64,000 nt of DNA from Flavobacteriaceae bacterium R38 (GTDB lineage Bacteria; Bacteroidota; Bacteroidia; Flavobacteriales; Flavobacteriaceae). The DNA lies in contig WXYP01000005.1 of the NCBI GenBank assembly GCA_009901575.1, positions 1 through 64,000 of the forward strand. Reading direction: 5' to 3'. This document shows, one piece after another, positions 7,226 to 14,927 of this stretch (positions within the stretch are counted from its first letter, which is position 1; every line of letters begins with the position of its first letter). Position numbers and translations under genes: made by a program. Below the pieces are notes generated by a model. It did not search any database. It was not told the origin of the DNA and saw only the letters and a list, made by a program, of their open reading frames with translations.

Positions 7226-7429
7226 ATGATTTACATCACCACCGGAACAAACATCAAAGAGAAAACTTCTTTCTTCAGGTTAAAAGATTTATTTGACAAC
7301 TATCATCTAAGTATAAATCCAGAGCAAAAAGAAATTATTTTAAAAGAGGGTCAAAAAACGTATAAAGGAGATTTAGAAATACATCAATTTCTTGACCGGT
7401 ATGAAAATAATTTTTCTATCCCTGTATAG
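7226..7429 (+). CDS. Small conserved-looking protein of unknown function
   Basis: The ATG at 7226 lies two bases after the stop of the split-barrel gene and gives 67 residues. An in-frame ATG at 7175 would overlap that gene by 50 bases and is less likely. The protein starts MIYITTGTNI, is mixed alpha/beta with no Cys, His-rich motif, signal peptide or membrane segment, and ends NNFSIPV. Tight coupling suggests co-translation with the split-barrel protein. No family is recognised. Confidence 0.5.
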   Translation: MIYITTGTNIKEKTSFFRLKDLFDNYHLSINPEQKEIILKEGQKTYKGDLEIHQFLDRYENNFSIPV

Positions 7430-7484
7430 ATTTGCTATAAAAAGTTATTAGCACGTTAAAAATATAGTTAGCAACTAACATAAT

Positions 7485-7508
7485 CGTTATATTTGATTGA
7501 AAATAACG
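7485..7508. promoter_or_regulatory. Predicted ModE-type operator at the moeA promoter
   Basis: CGTTAT (7485-7490) and ATAACG (7503-7508) form a perfect inverted repeat with a 12-nt spacer; the left arm continues as CGTTATAT. Half-sites and spacing equal those I recall for the Escherichia coli modA operator bound by molybdate-ModE. A -7 element TATATTTG (7488-7495) sits inside it and the moeA ATG follows 8 bases later. A ModE-like gene is second in the operon, so molybdate-dependent autoregulation is likely. No clear -33 TTG is seen. Confidence 0.7.
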
Positions 7509-7515
7509 GTTATTT

Positions 7516-8694
7516 ATGATTACTGTAGAAAACGCCCTAAGATTAATTGACAATACAATTGTAAAAACTTCTGAAACAGAAGTTATTGATGTTATCAATT
7601 CGTACGGGTATATTTTGGCTACAGATATTTATTCTCCTATAAACATGCCTCCCTTCCGCCAATCTGCAATGGATGGTTATGCACTACATTTGGGAAAATC
7701 AGACACATACTCTTTAATAAGTGAAGTTAAGGCTGGCGATAATTCCAATCCTTCTCTTAAGCCTGGGGAAGCTGCCCGGATTTTTACCGGAGCTCCTGTC
7801 CCGGATACTGCGAATGCAGTTATCATGCAGGAAAAGGTAAAAATCAACAACAATGATTCTATCACCATTGAAACTGAAACTAAAAAAGGAAGTAACATAA
7901 GAGCAGCCGGGGAGCAAATTAAAGAAGGAGAATTAGCACTTTCTGAAGGCACTCTAATTACCTCAGCAGCTATCGGTTTTTTATCGACATTAGGGATTAC
8001 TAAAATTGATGTTTACAAGAAGCCCTCCATAGCTATAGTGGTTACAGGTAATGAACTTGTAGATCCGGGAAAAGATTTAGAATACGGAGAAATTTATGAA
8101 AGTAACGCCATTACACTCAAGAGCACTCTAGAATCTCTGGGCTTCAATAATATCACATTGCATCGCGTTAAAGATGATTACAATAAAACTCGTGATCAGC
8201 TTAAAACATGTATTGAAAATAATGATACCGTTATTATTTCGGGAGGTATTTCTGTTGGAGATTATGACTTTGTCGGAAAAGCATTGGCTGCTTTAGATGT
8301 TGAAGAGGTGTTTTATAAGGTAAAACAGAAACCCGGAAAGCCTCTTTTCTTTGGTAAAAAAAATGCTACTACAATTTTTGCACTACCTGGTAATCCCGCT
8401 TCAGCATTAAGTTGTTTATATGTATATGTTGTTCCTGCTCTTAGAAAGTTTATTGGATATGCTGATTACTTTTTAGAAAAAGAATTGATTCCTTCGGACT
8501 CTTCTTATGAAAAAAATGAAGACAGAGTACACCTATTAAAGGCTTTAATAAAAAATAACTCAGTTACCATATTAAACGGACAAGCATCATCAATGATACA
8601 TTCATTCGCCTTGGCCAACGCTTTGGTATACCTCCCCGGAGATTGTAAAAAAGTTCAAAAAGGGGAAAAAGTAGAAGTCATTAGATTGCCCTGA
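7516..8694 (+). CDS. moeA: Molybdopterin molybdotransferase MoeA
   Basis: The 392-residue length and motifs fit MoeA, which inserts molybdate into adenylylated molybdopterin. Visible motifs are MPPFRQSAMDGYA (44-56), TGAPVP (91-96), the gephyrin/MoeA domain III GGISVGDYD (243-251), KPGKP (272-276) and LPGNPAS (290-296). A C-terminal beta-barrel domain IV occupies about 320-392. It is the first gene of the Moco operon and starts 8 bases after the ModE-type operator, so it is probably the gene directly controlled. The next gene, a ModE-like regulator, begins 32 bases downstream. Confidence 0.97.
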   Translation: MITVENALRLIDNTIVKTSETEVIDVINSYGYILATDIYSPINMPPFRQSAMDGYALHLGKSDTYSLISEVKAGDNSNPSLKPGEAARIFTGAPVPDTANAVIMQEKVKINNNDSITIETETKKGSNIRAAGEQIKEGELALSEGTLITSAAIGFLSTLGITKIDVYKKPSIAIVVTGNELVDPGKDLEYGEIYESNAITLKSTLESLGFNNITLHRVKDDYNKTRDQLKTCIENNDTVIISGGISVGDYDFVGKALAALDVEEVFYKVKQKPGKPLFFGKKNATTIFALPGNPASALSCLYVYVVPALRKFIGYADYFLEKELIPSDSSYEKNEDRVHLLKALIKNNSVTILNGQASSMIHSFALANALVYLPGDCKKVQKGEKVEVIRLP

Positions 8695-8726
8695 TGATTA
8701 AGCAGTTTTATATAAAATTGAATTAA

Positions 8727-9071
8727 ATGAATTATGAAATCAATAGTAGGATTTGGATCAAAGCTGATGACAATATGTTATTAGGAATAGGACGTGTTGA
8801 ATTATTAAAAGCTATAGATAAAACGGGTTCATTAAGTAAAGCTGCTGTTTCTATGAAAATGTCATACAAAAAAGCATGGGAATTGATTGATAGTGTCAAT
8901 AAATCAGGAGCATTACCTGCGGTTCGTACTTCTACAGGAGGGAAAGATGGCGGGGGTACGGTGCTGACCGAATACGGAAAAGAAATTATTAGCATTTATG
9001 AAAAAATTGACCAAAAATGCAAATTGTTTTTAGAAGAAGAATTAAAAAAAATAGATTTTAAATGTCATTAA
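8727..9071 (+). CDS. ModE-like winged-helix regulator lacking the molybdate-binding domain
   Basis: The 114-residue protein matches the N-terminal DNA-binding half of ModE: GIGRVELLKAIDKTGSLSKA (residues 21-40), the recognition segment MSYKKAWELIDSVN and the wing STGGKDGGGTVLTEYGKEI. Full-length ModE has two further MOP domains that bind molybdate; these are absent, as in many bacterial ModE-N proteins. It may therefore sense molybdate only indirectly or through a partner, or act constitutively. Its position as second gene behind a ModE-type operator suggests autoregulation. It overlaps moaD by 10 bases. Confidence 0.9.
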   Translation: MNYEINSRIWIKADDNMLLGIGRVELLKAIDKTGSLSKAAVSMKMSYKKAWELIDSVNKSGALPAVRTSTGGKDGGGTVLTEYGKEIISIYEKIDQKCKLFLEEELKKIDFKCH

Positions 9072-9298
9072 CTATAAAATATTTTGGAATGTTGGCAGAG
9101 GTCACAAAATGTAACGAAGAACTTATAGAAGTCAATGAATGCACTATAAAAGAGCTTACCAGTAAACTCCTGGAATATCATCCTGACCTAAAAAGTAAGA
9201 ATTTTAAAGTTGCTGTAAACCAATCGTTGGTAGACGAAGATATCTTAATCACAAGTAAAGATGAAATTGCTTTACTTCCTCCTTTTGCCGGAGGATGA
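9062..9298 (+). CDS. moaD: Molybdopterin synthase small subunit MoaD
   Basis: This 78-residue ubiquitin-fold protein has the MoaD/ThiS pattern: ITIKYFGMLAE-like start (SLTIKYFGMLAEVT), VAVNQSLVDEDILI, EIALLPPFAGG, and ends exactly at the double glycine, which is thiocarboxylated and donates sulfur. It overlaps the ModE-like gene by 10 bases and lies 46 bases before moaE, its partner in molybdopterin synthase. The adenylyltransferase MoeB needed to activate the Gly-Gly end is not in the window. Confidence 0.95.
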   Translation: MSLTIKYFGMLAEVTKCNEELIEVNECTIKELTSKLLEYHPDLKSKNFKVAVNQSLVDEDILITSKDEIALLPPFAGG

Positions 9299-9344
9299 TT
9301 AAAATTTCATAATTAATGCCATTTTATAATCAAAAAGATAATTT

Positions 9345-9791
9345 ATGAAAAATACGACAACAATAAAAAACGTCTTTGTAAAAGGAGCTATTGCTCCCGA
9401 TTTTATTGCTAATTCTATTGCAAAACATCAATCAAAGACTAATATAGGAGCTCATGATATTTTCTTAGGTCAAGTCAGAGCAGATGTTATTAACGAGAAA
9501 ACAGTAACCGCTATAGAATATAGTGCTTACGAAGAAATGGCCAATCAAAAGTTTCATGAAGTCAGAGAAGCTACCTTTAGCAAGTTTAACCTGACTTGCA
9601 TGCATATTTATCACAGCCTGGGGACAGTAAAAGCCGGAGAAATATGCTTGTTTGTATTTGTTTCTTCTGCACATAGAAAAGAAGCTATAAAAGCCCTGGA
9701 ATATGTTGTAGAAGAGATTAAAATTAAAGTTCCGGTATTTGGGAAAGAATTATTTGAGGACGAGACACATCAATGGAAAGTAAACAATTAG
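9345..9791 (+). CDS. moaE: Molybdopterin synthase large subunit MoaE
   Basis: The 148-residue protein carries the MoaE pattern: GAHDIFLGQVRADV near 35-48, AIEYSAYEEMANQK near 64-78, a VSSAHRKEA segment with the catalytic-region His-Arg, and KIKVPVFGKELFED with the active-site lysines near the C-terminus. With MoaD it converts cyclic pyranopterin monophosphate to molybdopterin. It is in the middle of the Moco operon; its stop (9791) is one base before the moaC-moaB fusion begins. Confidence 0.95.
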   Translation: MKNTTTIKNVFVKGAIAPDFIANSIAKHQSKTNIGAHDIFLGQVRADVINEKTVTAIEYSAYEEMANQKFHEVREATFSKFNLTCMHIYHSLGTVKAGEICLFVFVSSAHRKEAIKALEYVVEEIKIKVPVFGKELFEDETHQWKVNN

Positions 9792-9792
9792 C

Positions 9793-10704
9793 ATGGTTGA
9801 TATCACTCATAAAAACAATACACTAAGAGTAGCCGTAGCTCAAGCTATTGTCAAGGTAAGCAAACAGGAAACTATAACTGCTATTAAGAATAATACAGTA
9901 CCAAAAGGTGATGTTTTTGCCATGAGCAAAGCTGCAGGTCTATTAGGAGTCAAAAAAACGGCAGACCTCCTCCCCGATTGTCATCCGTTACCTATAGAAT
10001 ATACAGGTATTGAATATCAAATCAACGGTTTGGAAATCGTTATCACGATGACTGTTAAAACGATATATAAAACAGGCGTAGAAGTAGAAGCCATGCACGG
10101 AGCAAGTATTGTTGCATTAAATATGTATGACATGCTTAAACCTATTGATAAAGGGGTAGAAATTCATCATATTAAATTAATAAAGAAAAAAGGAGGCAAA
10201 TCTGATTTCAAGAATAGGTTCACAAAAAATATTACAGCTTCAGTAGTAGTTTGTTCTGATACTATTTCTAAAGGAGAAAAAGAAGATAGAGCCGGAAAAG
10301 CTATTGTAAATAAATTGGAATCTTATGAAGTAGCTATTTCTGACTATACGGTTATTCCGGATGAAGTAGAAGATATTCAGCAAAAAATAACAGCATATCA
10401 ATCTAAGGGAGTTGATCTTATCATTTTTACAGGAGGAACCGGATTATCTCCCAGAGATGTTACTCCGGAAGCTATACTTCCATTACTGGACAGAAGAATT
10501 CCCGGGGTAGAAGAGGCTATTCGTGATTACGGACAAGATCGTACTCCTTATGCAATGTTATCACGCAGTGTAGCCGGAACTATAAAAAACACATTAGTTT
10601 TAGCATTACCTGGTTCTACAAAAGGAGCAGAAGAATCTGTGGAAGCTGTATTTCCTTCTCTCTTACATATTTTTGGGGTTTTAAAAGGGCAACGACATGA
10701 TTGA
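9793..10704 (+). CDS. Bifunctional MoaC/MoaB(MogA) fusion
   Basis: The 303-residue protein joins two Moco enzymes. Residues 1-135 are MoaC, with CHPLP (63-67), GVEVEAMHGAS (95-105) and a lysine in KPIDKG (116-121); MoaC makes cyclic pyranopterin monophosphate from the MoaA product. Residues about 147-303 are the MoaB/MogA molybdopterin adenylyltransferase domain, with TGGTGLSPRDVTPEA (213-227) and ALPGSTKGAEE (271-281). The N-terminus is short compared with stand-alone MoaC but starts in the conserved VDITHK region. The fusion links an early and a late step of the pathway and is known in Bacteroidota. Only one base separates it from moaE. Confidence 0.95.
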   Translation: MVDITHKNNTLRVAVAQAIVKVSKQETITAIKNNTVPKGDVFAMSKAAGLLGVKKTADLLPDCHPLPIEYTGIEYQINGLEIVITMTVKTIYKTGVEVEAMHGASIVALNMYDMLKPIDKGVEIHHIKLIKKKGGKSDFKNRFTKNITASVVVCSDTISKGEKEDRAGKAIVNKLESYEVAISDYTVIPDEVEDIQQKITAYQSKGVDLIIFTGGTGLSPRDVTPEAILPLLDRRIPGVEEAIRDYGQDRTPYAMLSRSVAGTIKNTLVLALPGSTKGAEESVEAVFPSLLHIFGVLKGQRHD

Positions 10705-10746
10705 TCAAAACACTAATGGTCAATTAATAATGAGCAATTAACAATA

Positions 10747-11751
10747 ATGAGTAGTAAAAACATATTAACAGACACTTTTGGCAGAAAACACAATTACCTG
10801 CGTATCTCCTTAACAGAACGTTGTAATTTACGTTGTACCTATTGTATGCCTGCAGAAGGAATTCAGCTTTCTCCTAAAGAAAGTATTATGAGTTACGAAG
10901 AAGTGTATACCATAGCAAAAGAGTTTGTTCATCATGGGGTTACCAAAATACGCTTAACGGGAGGAGAACCTCTTATCAGGAAAGATGCTGCTCTAATTTT
11001 AGAAAAACTGGCATCGTTACCTGTAGAACTGGCAATTACTACAAATGGTGTAAACGTAGATCGTTTTATCAATACCTTTAAAGATTTAGGGATTCAAAAT
11101 ATAAATGTAAGCCTGGATTCTCTGAATGAAGAAAAGTTCAGGCATATTACTCGTAGAAATTATTTTAAAAAAGTTCATGAGAATATCTTCAAATTAATTG
11201 ATCATGGTTTTCATGTGAAGTTGAACTGTGTGTTAATGAAAGACTTTAATGAAGATGAAATCATTGATTTCATCCGTTTATCTGAAAATCATCTGATTCA
11301 CACGCAGTTTATTGAATTTATGCCTTTTGATGGCAATAAATGGAATTTAGATAAATTAGTGTCCTACGATGCTCTAATGGAAAGGGTTTATCATGAATTT
11401 TCTAAAGAACAGGTACTGCGCATAGCAGATCAACCTAATGATACTTCCAAAAATTACCAGGTGAAAGGTTACAAGGGCACATTTGCAATTATTAGTTCTG
11501 TAACTAATCCGTTTTGTGATTCTTGTAACAGAATCCGACTTACTGCAAACGGACAAATAAAGAATTGTTTATTTTCATCTACAGAATCAGATTTATTGAC
11601 TCCGCTTCGTCAAGGCAAATCAATTACTCCTATCATACAAAAAACAGTTCAAGCCAAGTTTAAATCCAGAGGTGGAATGGACACACTTGAAAAACTAAAA
11701 GATCCTACTCTACATTCTAAAAACAGAAGTATGATTACCATTGGAGGATAA
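10747..11751 (+). CDS. moaA: GTP 3',8-cyclase MoaA
   Basis: The 334-residue radical SAM enzyme has the N-terminal cluster CNLRCTYC (C26, C30, C33), TGGEP (71-75) for SAM binding, and the C-terminal cluster with C257, C260 (CDSCNRIRLT) and C274. It ends ITIGG, the Gly-Gly tail essential for cyclisation. MoaA catalyses the first step of Moco synthesis, rearranging GTP together with MoaC. It is the last gene of the operon, 42 bases after the moaC-moaB fusion. Confidence 0.97.
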   Translation: MSSKNILTDTFGRKHNYLRISLTERCNLRCTYCMPAEGIQLSPKESIMSYEEVYTIAKEFVHHGVTKIRLTGGEPLIRKDAALILEKLASLPVELAITTNGVNVDRFINTFKDLGIQNINVSLDSLNEEKFRHITRRNYFKKVHENIFKLIDHGFHVKLNCVLMKDFNEDEIIDFIRLSENHLIHTQFIEFMPFDGNKWNLDKLVSYDALMERVYHEFSKEQVLRIADQPNDTSKNYQVKGYKGTFAIISSVTNPFCDSCNRIRLTANGQIKNCLFSSTESDLLTPLRQGKSITPIIQKTVQAKFKSRGGMDTLEKLKDPTLHSKNRSMITIGG

Positions 11752-11979
11752 AAAATATACTTTTATAAAATATATTCTTATTGCTTCCAAAAAAATAACA
11801 ATCTAGTAATCAGTATTTTAATAAAAATCTAGGCACTCTTTAGCTATCCGGTTTAAAAAAAATAAAACCGAGTTTCTAAAAACCTCGTATCTATTAGCAT
11901 ACAAAGGAAAAATCCTTTTTTAAACCACTTTTTAATAGCCGGGAACAATCTTAAAAGTTGTTCCTGGCATCTTCAAAAA
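11752..11979. other. Intergenic region after moaA with two hairpins
   Basis: A short stem AAAGGA/TCCTTT (11903-11918) with an AAAA loop and a trailing TTT could be a weak terminator for the Moco operon. A longer hairpin at 11938-11968 (GCCGGGAACAA with TTGTTCCTGGC, one mismatch, 9-nt loop) lies 11 bases before the next ATG without a U-run, so it looks like a 5' leader structure of the TPR lipoprotein gene rather than a terminator. Confidence 0.4.
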
Positions 11980-13269
11980 ATGAAAAATTTAGTTATAGTC
12001 ATTATCACCTTGCTCACCTTAGCTTCTTGTCATAAAAAACAAGACAGCCTAAAGGTTACTGATTTAAATGATTATGAAAAGTTTTTAAAAAGTGATAGTA
12101 ATCAAATAAAAAAAGTAATGACTGAGGTTCGTTTCTGGTCAGATCGACTAGACAATGATTCAACAGATATTAACGCTTTGAGTGAACTTGCATCTGCTAA
12201 TACTACGCTATTTAATGTTTCAGGAAAAATAGAATATTTAAAGATTGCAGAACAATTATGGAAAGAAGGAATAGAACACGCAACTATTGAAAAAACAAGC
12301 CTACTTCGATCTTTAGCACACAATTACATTGTACAGCATGAATTTAAAAAAGCCAAACAAATTCTCAACAAAGCATTTTTAATTTCAAAAGAAAGAGAAA
12401 CCGTATTCATGTTTTTTGATGTTCATATGGAACTTGGGAATTATGAAGCAGCCAAAGATGCATTATTTAAGGTAAAAGATCTATCTGATTTTAATTACCT
12501 GGTGCGATTGGCTAAATGGATGAAACATAAAGGATACGTAAATAATAATACATTCAAATATTTAAGAAGAGCTGTAAAATTAGCTGAAGCCGGAGCATTA
12601 AAACATGAAATGAATTGGTCTTATTCAAATTTAGCAGATTATTACAGCGATGCCGGTAAAATAGAAAAAGCATATCATTATTATTTAAAAGCTCTGGAGG
12701 TTAATCCTAACGACAATTATGCTTTAAAGAAAATTGCATGGATGGTTTTTTCATATGAAAAAAATGCAGAGATCGCATACATGATATTGAATCGTATCAA
12801 AGAAAAATACGAATCTCCTGACATCTATTTAATGGAAGCAGAAATTGCTGCTTATGAAAAAGATTTTGATAAAAAAGCTAAAAGTACTGAAGCGTATTAT
12901 AAGCTTTTAAATAGAAAAAGTTACGGAGAAATGTATAATGCACACAATGCATTATTGTACATCGATAAACAAAAAGATTTTCAAAAAGCCATTACTATTG
13001 CAAAAAGAGAAATTAAAAACAGACCCACTCCTCAATCTTATGATTTGTTAGCATGGGCATATTATAATCAAGGAGATTACAATAAAGCATTTCAGATTAC
13101 AAAAGAATTCATTCATGGTAAAACATTTAAACCGGAAACGCTTTACCATCAAGCTAAAATTTTAAAAGCAAATGCTAAAAACAAAAGAGTTAAAAGCATC
13201 AAAAGAGAATTAAAGAATAGTTTATTTGAATTAGGTCCAAATTTCTCAGAAAAAATAAACGCATTATAA
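11980..13269 (+). CDS. TPR-repeat lipoprotein of unknown function
   Basis: The 429-residue protein has a lipoprotein signal peptide with lipobox LASC (Cys at 17). The rest is helical and reads as tetratricopeptide-like repeats, for example around 95-135 (IVQHEFKKAKQILNKAFLIS), 210-245 (YSDAGKIEKAYHYYLKALEV, then NPNDNYALKK), and 360-385 (WAYYNQGDYNKAFQITKEF). It is probably anchored in the outer membrane facing the periplasm and works as a scaffold. It follows the Moco operon but is separated from it by 228 bases with hairpins, so a functional link is not implied. A terminator follows at 13355. Confidence 0.75.
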   Translation: MKNLVIVIITLLTLASCHKKQDSLKVTDLNDYEKFLKSDSNQIKKVMTEVRFWSDRLDNDSTDINALSELASANTTLFNVSGKIEYLKIAEQLWKEGIEHATIEKTSLLRSLAHNYIVQHEFKKAKQILNKAFLISKERETVFMFFDVHMELGNYEAAKDALFKVKDLSDFNYLVRLAKWMKHKGYVNNNTFKYLRRAVKLAEAGALKHEMNWSYSNLADYYSDAGKIEKAYHYYLKALEVNPNDNYALKKIAWMVFSYEKNAEIAYMILNRIKEKYESPDIYLMEAEIAAYEKDFDKKAKSTEAYYKLLNRKSYGEMYNAHNALLYIDKQKDFQKAITIAKREIKNRPTPQSYDLLAWAYYNQGDYNKAFQITKEFIHGKTFKPETLYHQAKILKANAKNKRVKSIKRELKNSLFELGPNFSEKINAL

Positions 13270-13354
13270 GGAGAGCATATACTCTTAAATATATCCTCTC
13301 TCATAAAATTAAAAGTTCATAGTTGGTTGGTTATTTTTTAGTTTTTTAGAAGTG

Positions 13355-13390
13355 AGCGTCTGTTTATAACAGGCGCTTTCCCTTTTTAAG
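13355..13390 (+). terminator. Rho-independent terminator after the TPR lipoprotein gene
   Basis: AGCGTCTGTT (13355-13364) pairs with AACAGGCGCT (13368-13377), one G-U pair, 3-nt loop, followed by a T-rich run. The surrounding 292-base gap (13270-13561) otherwise holds only the promoter of the next operon. Confidence 0.7.
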
Positions 13391-13512
13391 CTATTTAATA
13401 AATTTCTACTTGGTTTTTTACTCATCATCTTACTCAAAAAATCCAACTATAAACTGACCCTTACAAGAAATTGATAACGTACTTAGCTCATCAAAAAATA
13501 AATAAAGTGTAA

Positions 13513-13520
13513 TAAATTTG
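13513..13520 (+). promoter_or_regulatory. -7 promoter element of the hydrolase/sigma operon
   Basis: TAAATTTG fits the Bacteroidota -7 motif TAnnTTTG and lies 41 bases before the ATG at 13562. A matching -33 TTG at proper spacing is not evident. Confidence 0.45.
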
Positions 13521-13561
13521 TCGTCTGCTAATCTAAAGGGTAAATCTTAAAATTATTTACA

Positions 13562-14440
13562 ATGAAAAAATTAGCAGCTTTATTACTTATCTTATGTATC
13601 CAAAACAATATTTTTAGCCAAAACAAAGAGGCTACATATCCTTTTGAAGTAAAAATTAAAGGGCAAGGAAAGCCTATAATTCTTATTCCGGGTCTGGCCT
13701 GTAATGGTGAAGTATGGGAAGAAACCGTTCGTTCACTCCAAAATAACTATCAGTGTCATATATTTACATTAGCAGGTTTTAGTAATCAGGAACCGATTAA
13801 TCTGGATAATGGTTACTTACCAATTATTGAAAAAGACATTCAAAAATATATTCAAAACGAATTAAATGATAAGCCTATAGTAATCGGACACAGCCTGGGT
13901 GGGTTTCTCGCTATGTCTTTAGCAAGTCATCATTCTGACCTGCTTGATAAAATAGTTATAGTTGATTCTTATCCTTTTATGCCTGCAGCTTATAATTCTA
14001 ATGCTACAGAAGAAAATATTGTACCTCAGGCAAAAATGATGAAAGAAATGGTATTTTCTATCCCTGATAGCATTTATGCAAAACAGCAAAAAATAACAAT
14101 GGGTACTATGATGAACGATTCTGAGAATATTGAATTGGCGACCAGGTGGTCTTTAGAATCGTCTAAAGAGACTATAGCTCAGGCTATGTATGAATTGATG
14201 ACAACAGACCTCAGAGAAGAAGTGACTACGATTAAAATCCCTACATTGGTATTAGGTAGTTGGTATGGTGCAAAAGACTACGGAGTTACCAAAGAAATGG
14301 TAAAGAAGAATTTTGAAAATCAGTTTCAAAACGCTCGTTTTTCTAACGTTCAAATAGCAGATACAGCAAAACATTTTATTATGTGGGATGAACCAAATTG
14401 GTTTTTTGAGAAAGTAAAAACTTTTATAACCAATGAATAA
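13562..14440 (+). CDS. Secreted alpha/beta hydrolase
   Basis: The 292-residue protein has a signal peptide (1-20, ending IFSQ) and an alpha/beta-hydrolase core: LIPGLACNGEVW (41-52) forming the oxyanion region, the nucleophile elbow GHSLGG with Ser111, VDSYPF near 135, and a C-terminal His (KHF, about residue 271) for the triad. The substrate cannot be read from sequence. Its 3' end overlaps the next gene, an ECF sigma factor, by 8 bases, so the two are translationally coupled; a periplasmic hydrolase in an ECF operon may be a target or a signal generator. Confidence 0.85.
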   Translation: MKKLAALLLILCIQNNIFSQNKEATYPFEVKIKGQGKPIILIPGLACNGEVWEETVRSLQNNYQCHIFTLAGFSNQEPINLDNGYLPIIEKDIQKYIQNELNDKPIVIGHSLGGFLAMSLASHHSDLLDKIVIVDSYPFMPAAYNSNATEENIVPQAKMMKEMVFSIPDSIYAKQQKITMGTMMNDSENIELATRWSLESSKETIAQAMYELMTTDLREEVTTIKIPTLVLGSWYGAKDYGVTKEMVKKNFENQFQNARFSNVQIADTAKHFIMWDEPNWFFEKVKTFITNE

Positions 14441-14927
14441 GGAAGAGTACTTTGCAGAAGTATATGAACAAAACAAGGATAAAATCTATCGTCTTTGCCT
14501 CGGTTTTATGGGAAATACATTTGATGCTGATGATTTGTTACAAGAAATATTAATCAAAATCTGGAGCAATTTAAGCTCTTTTAAAGGGAATAGTAGTATA
14601 TCTACCTGGATTTACAGAATTGCTACAAATACCGCAATTCTATATTCTAAACGAAGAAACAAATTAGACAACAAACATACCCGTTTGACCTCTCATAATG
14701 AGATTATAGCATCCAGTGAAGTTGATTCTTCCAAACCCGAAAGAGAAATTAATAAACTCTATATAGCCATATCATCATTAAAAGAAATTGACAGGATAGT
14801 AATTGGTCTATTGTTGGAAGGAAACAGTTACAACGAAATTGCCAATATAACCGGATTAAAAATATCAAATGTTGGAGTCAGAATTAATCGAATCAAAAAA
14901 GCATTAAATAAAAAATTAAAGGCATAA
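14433..14927 (+). CDS. ECF-type RNA polymerase sigma factor
   Basis: The 164-residue protein has sigma region 2 (about 10-75, with FMGNTFDADDLLQEILIKIW and STWIYRIATNTAI) and region 4 (about 110-160, LKEIDRIVIGLLLEGNSYNE and the helix NITGLKISNVGVRINRIKKA). It overlaps the hydrolase gene by 8 bases upstream and the membrane-protein gene by one base downstream. The tight coupling to a four-helix membrane protein suggests that protein as its regulator. Confidence 0.92.
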   Translation: MNKEEYFAEVYEQNKDKIYRLCLGFMGNTFDADDLLQEILIKIWSNLSSFKGNSSISTWIYRIATNTAILYSKRRNKLDNKHTRLTSHNEIIASSEVDSSKPEREINKLYIAISSLKEIDRIVIGLLLEGNSYNEIANITGLKISNVGVRINRIKKALNKKLKA

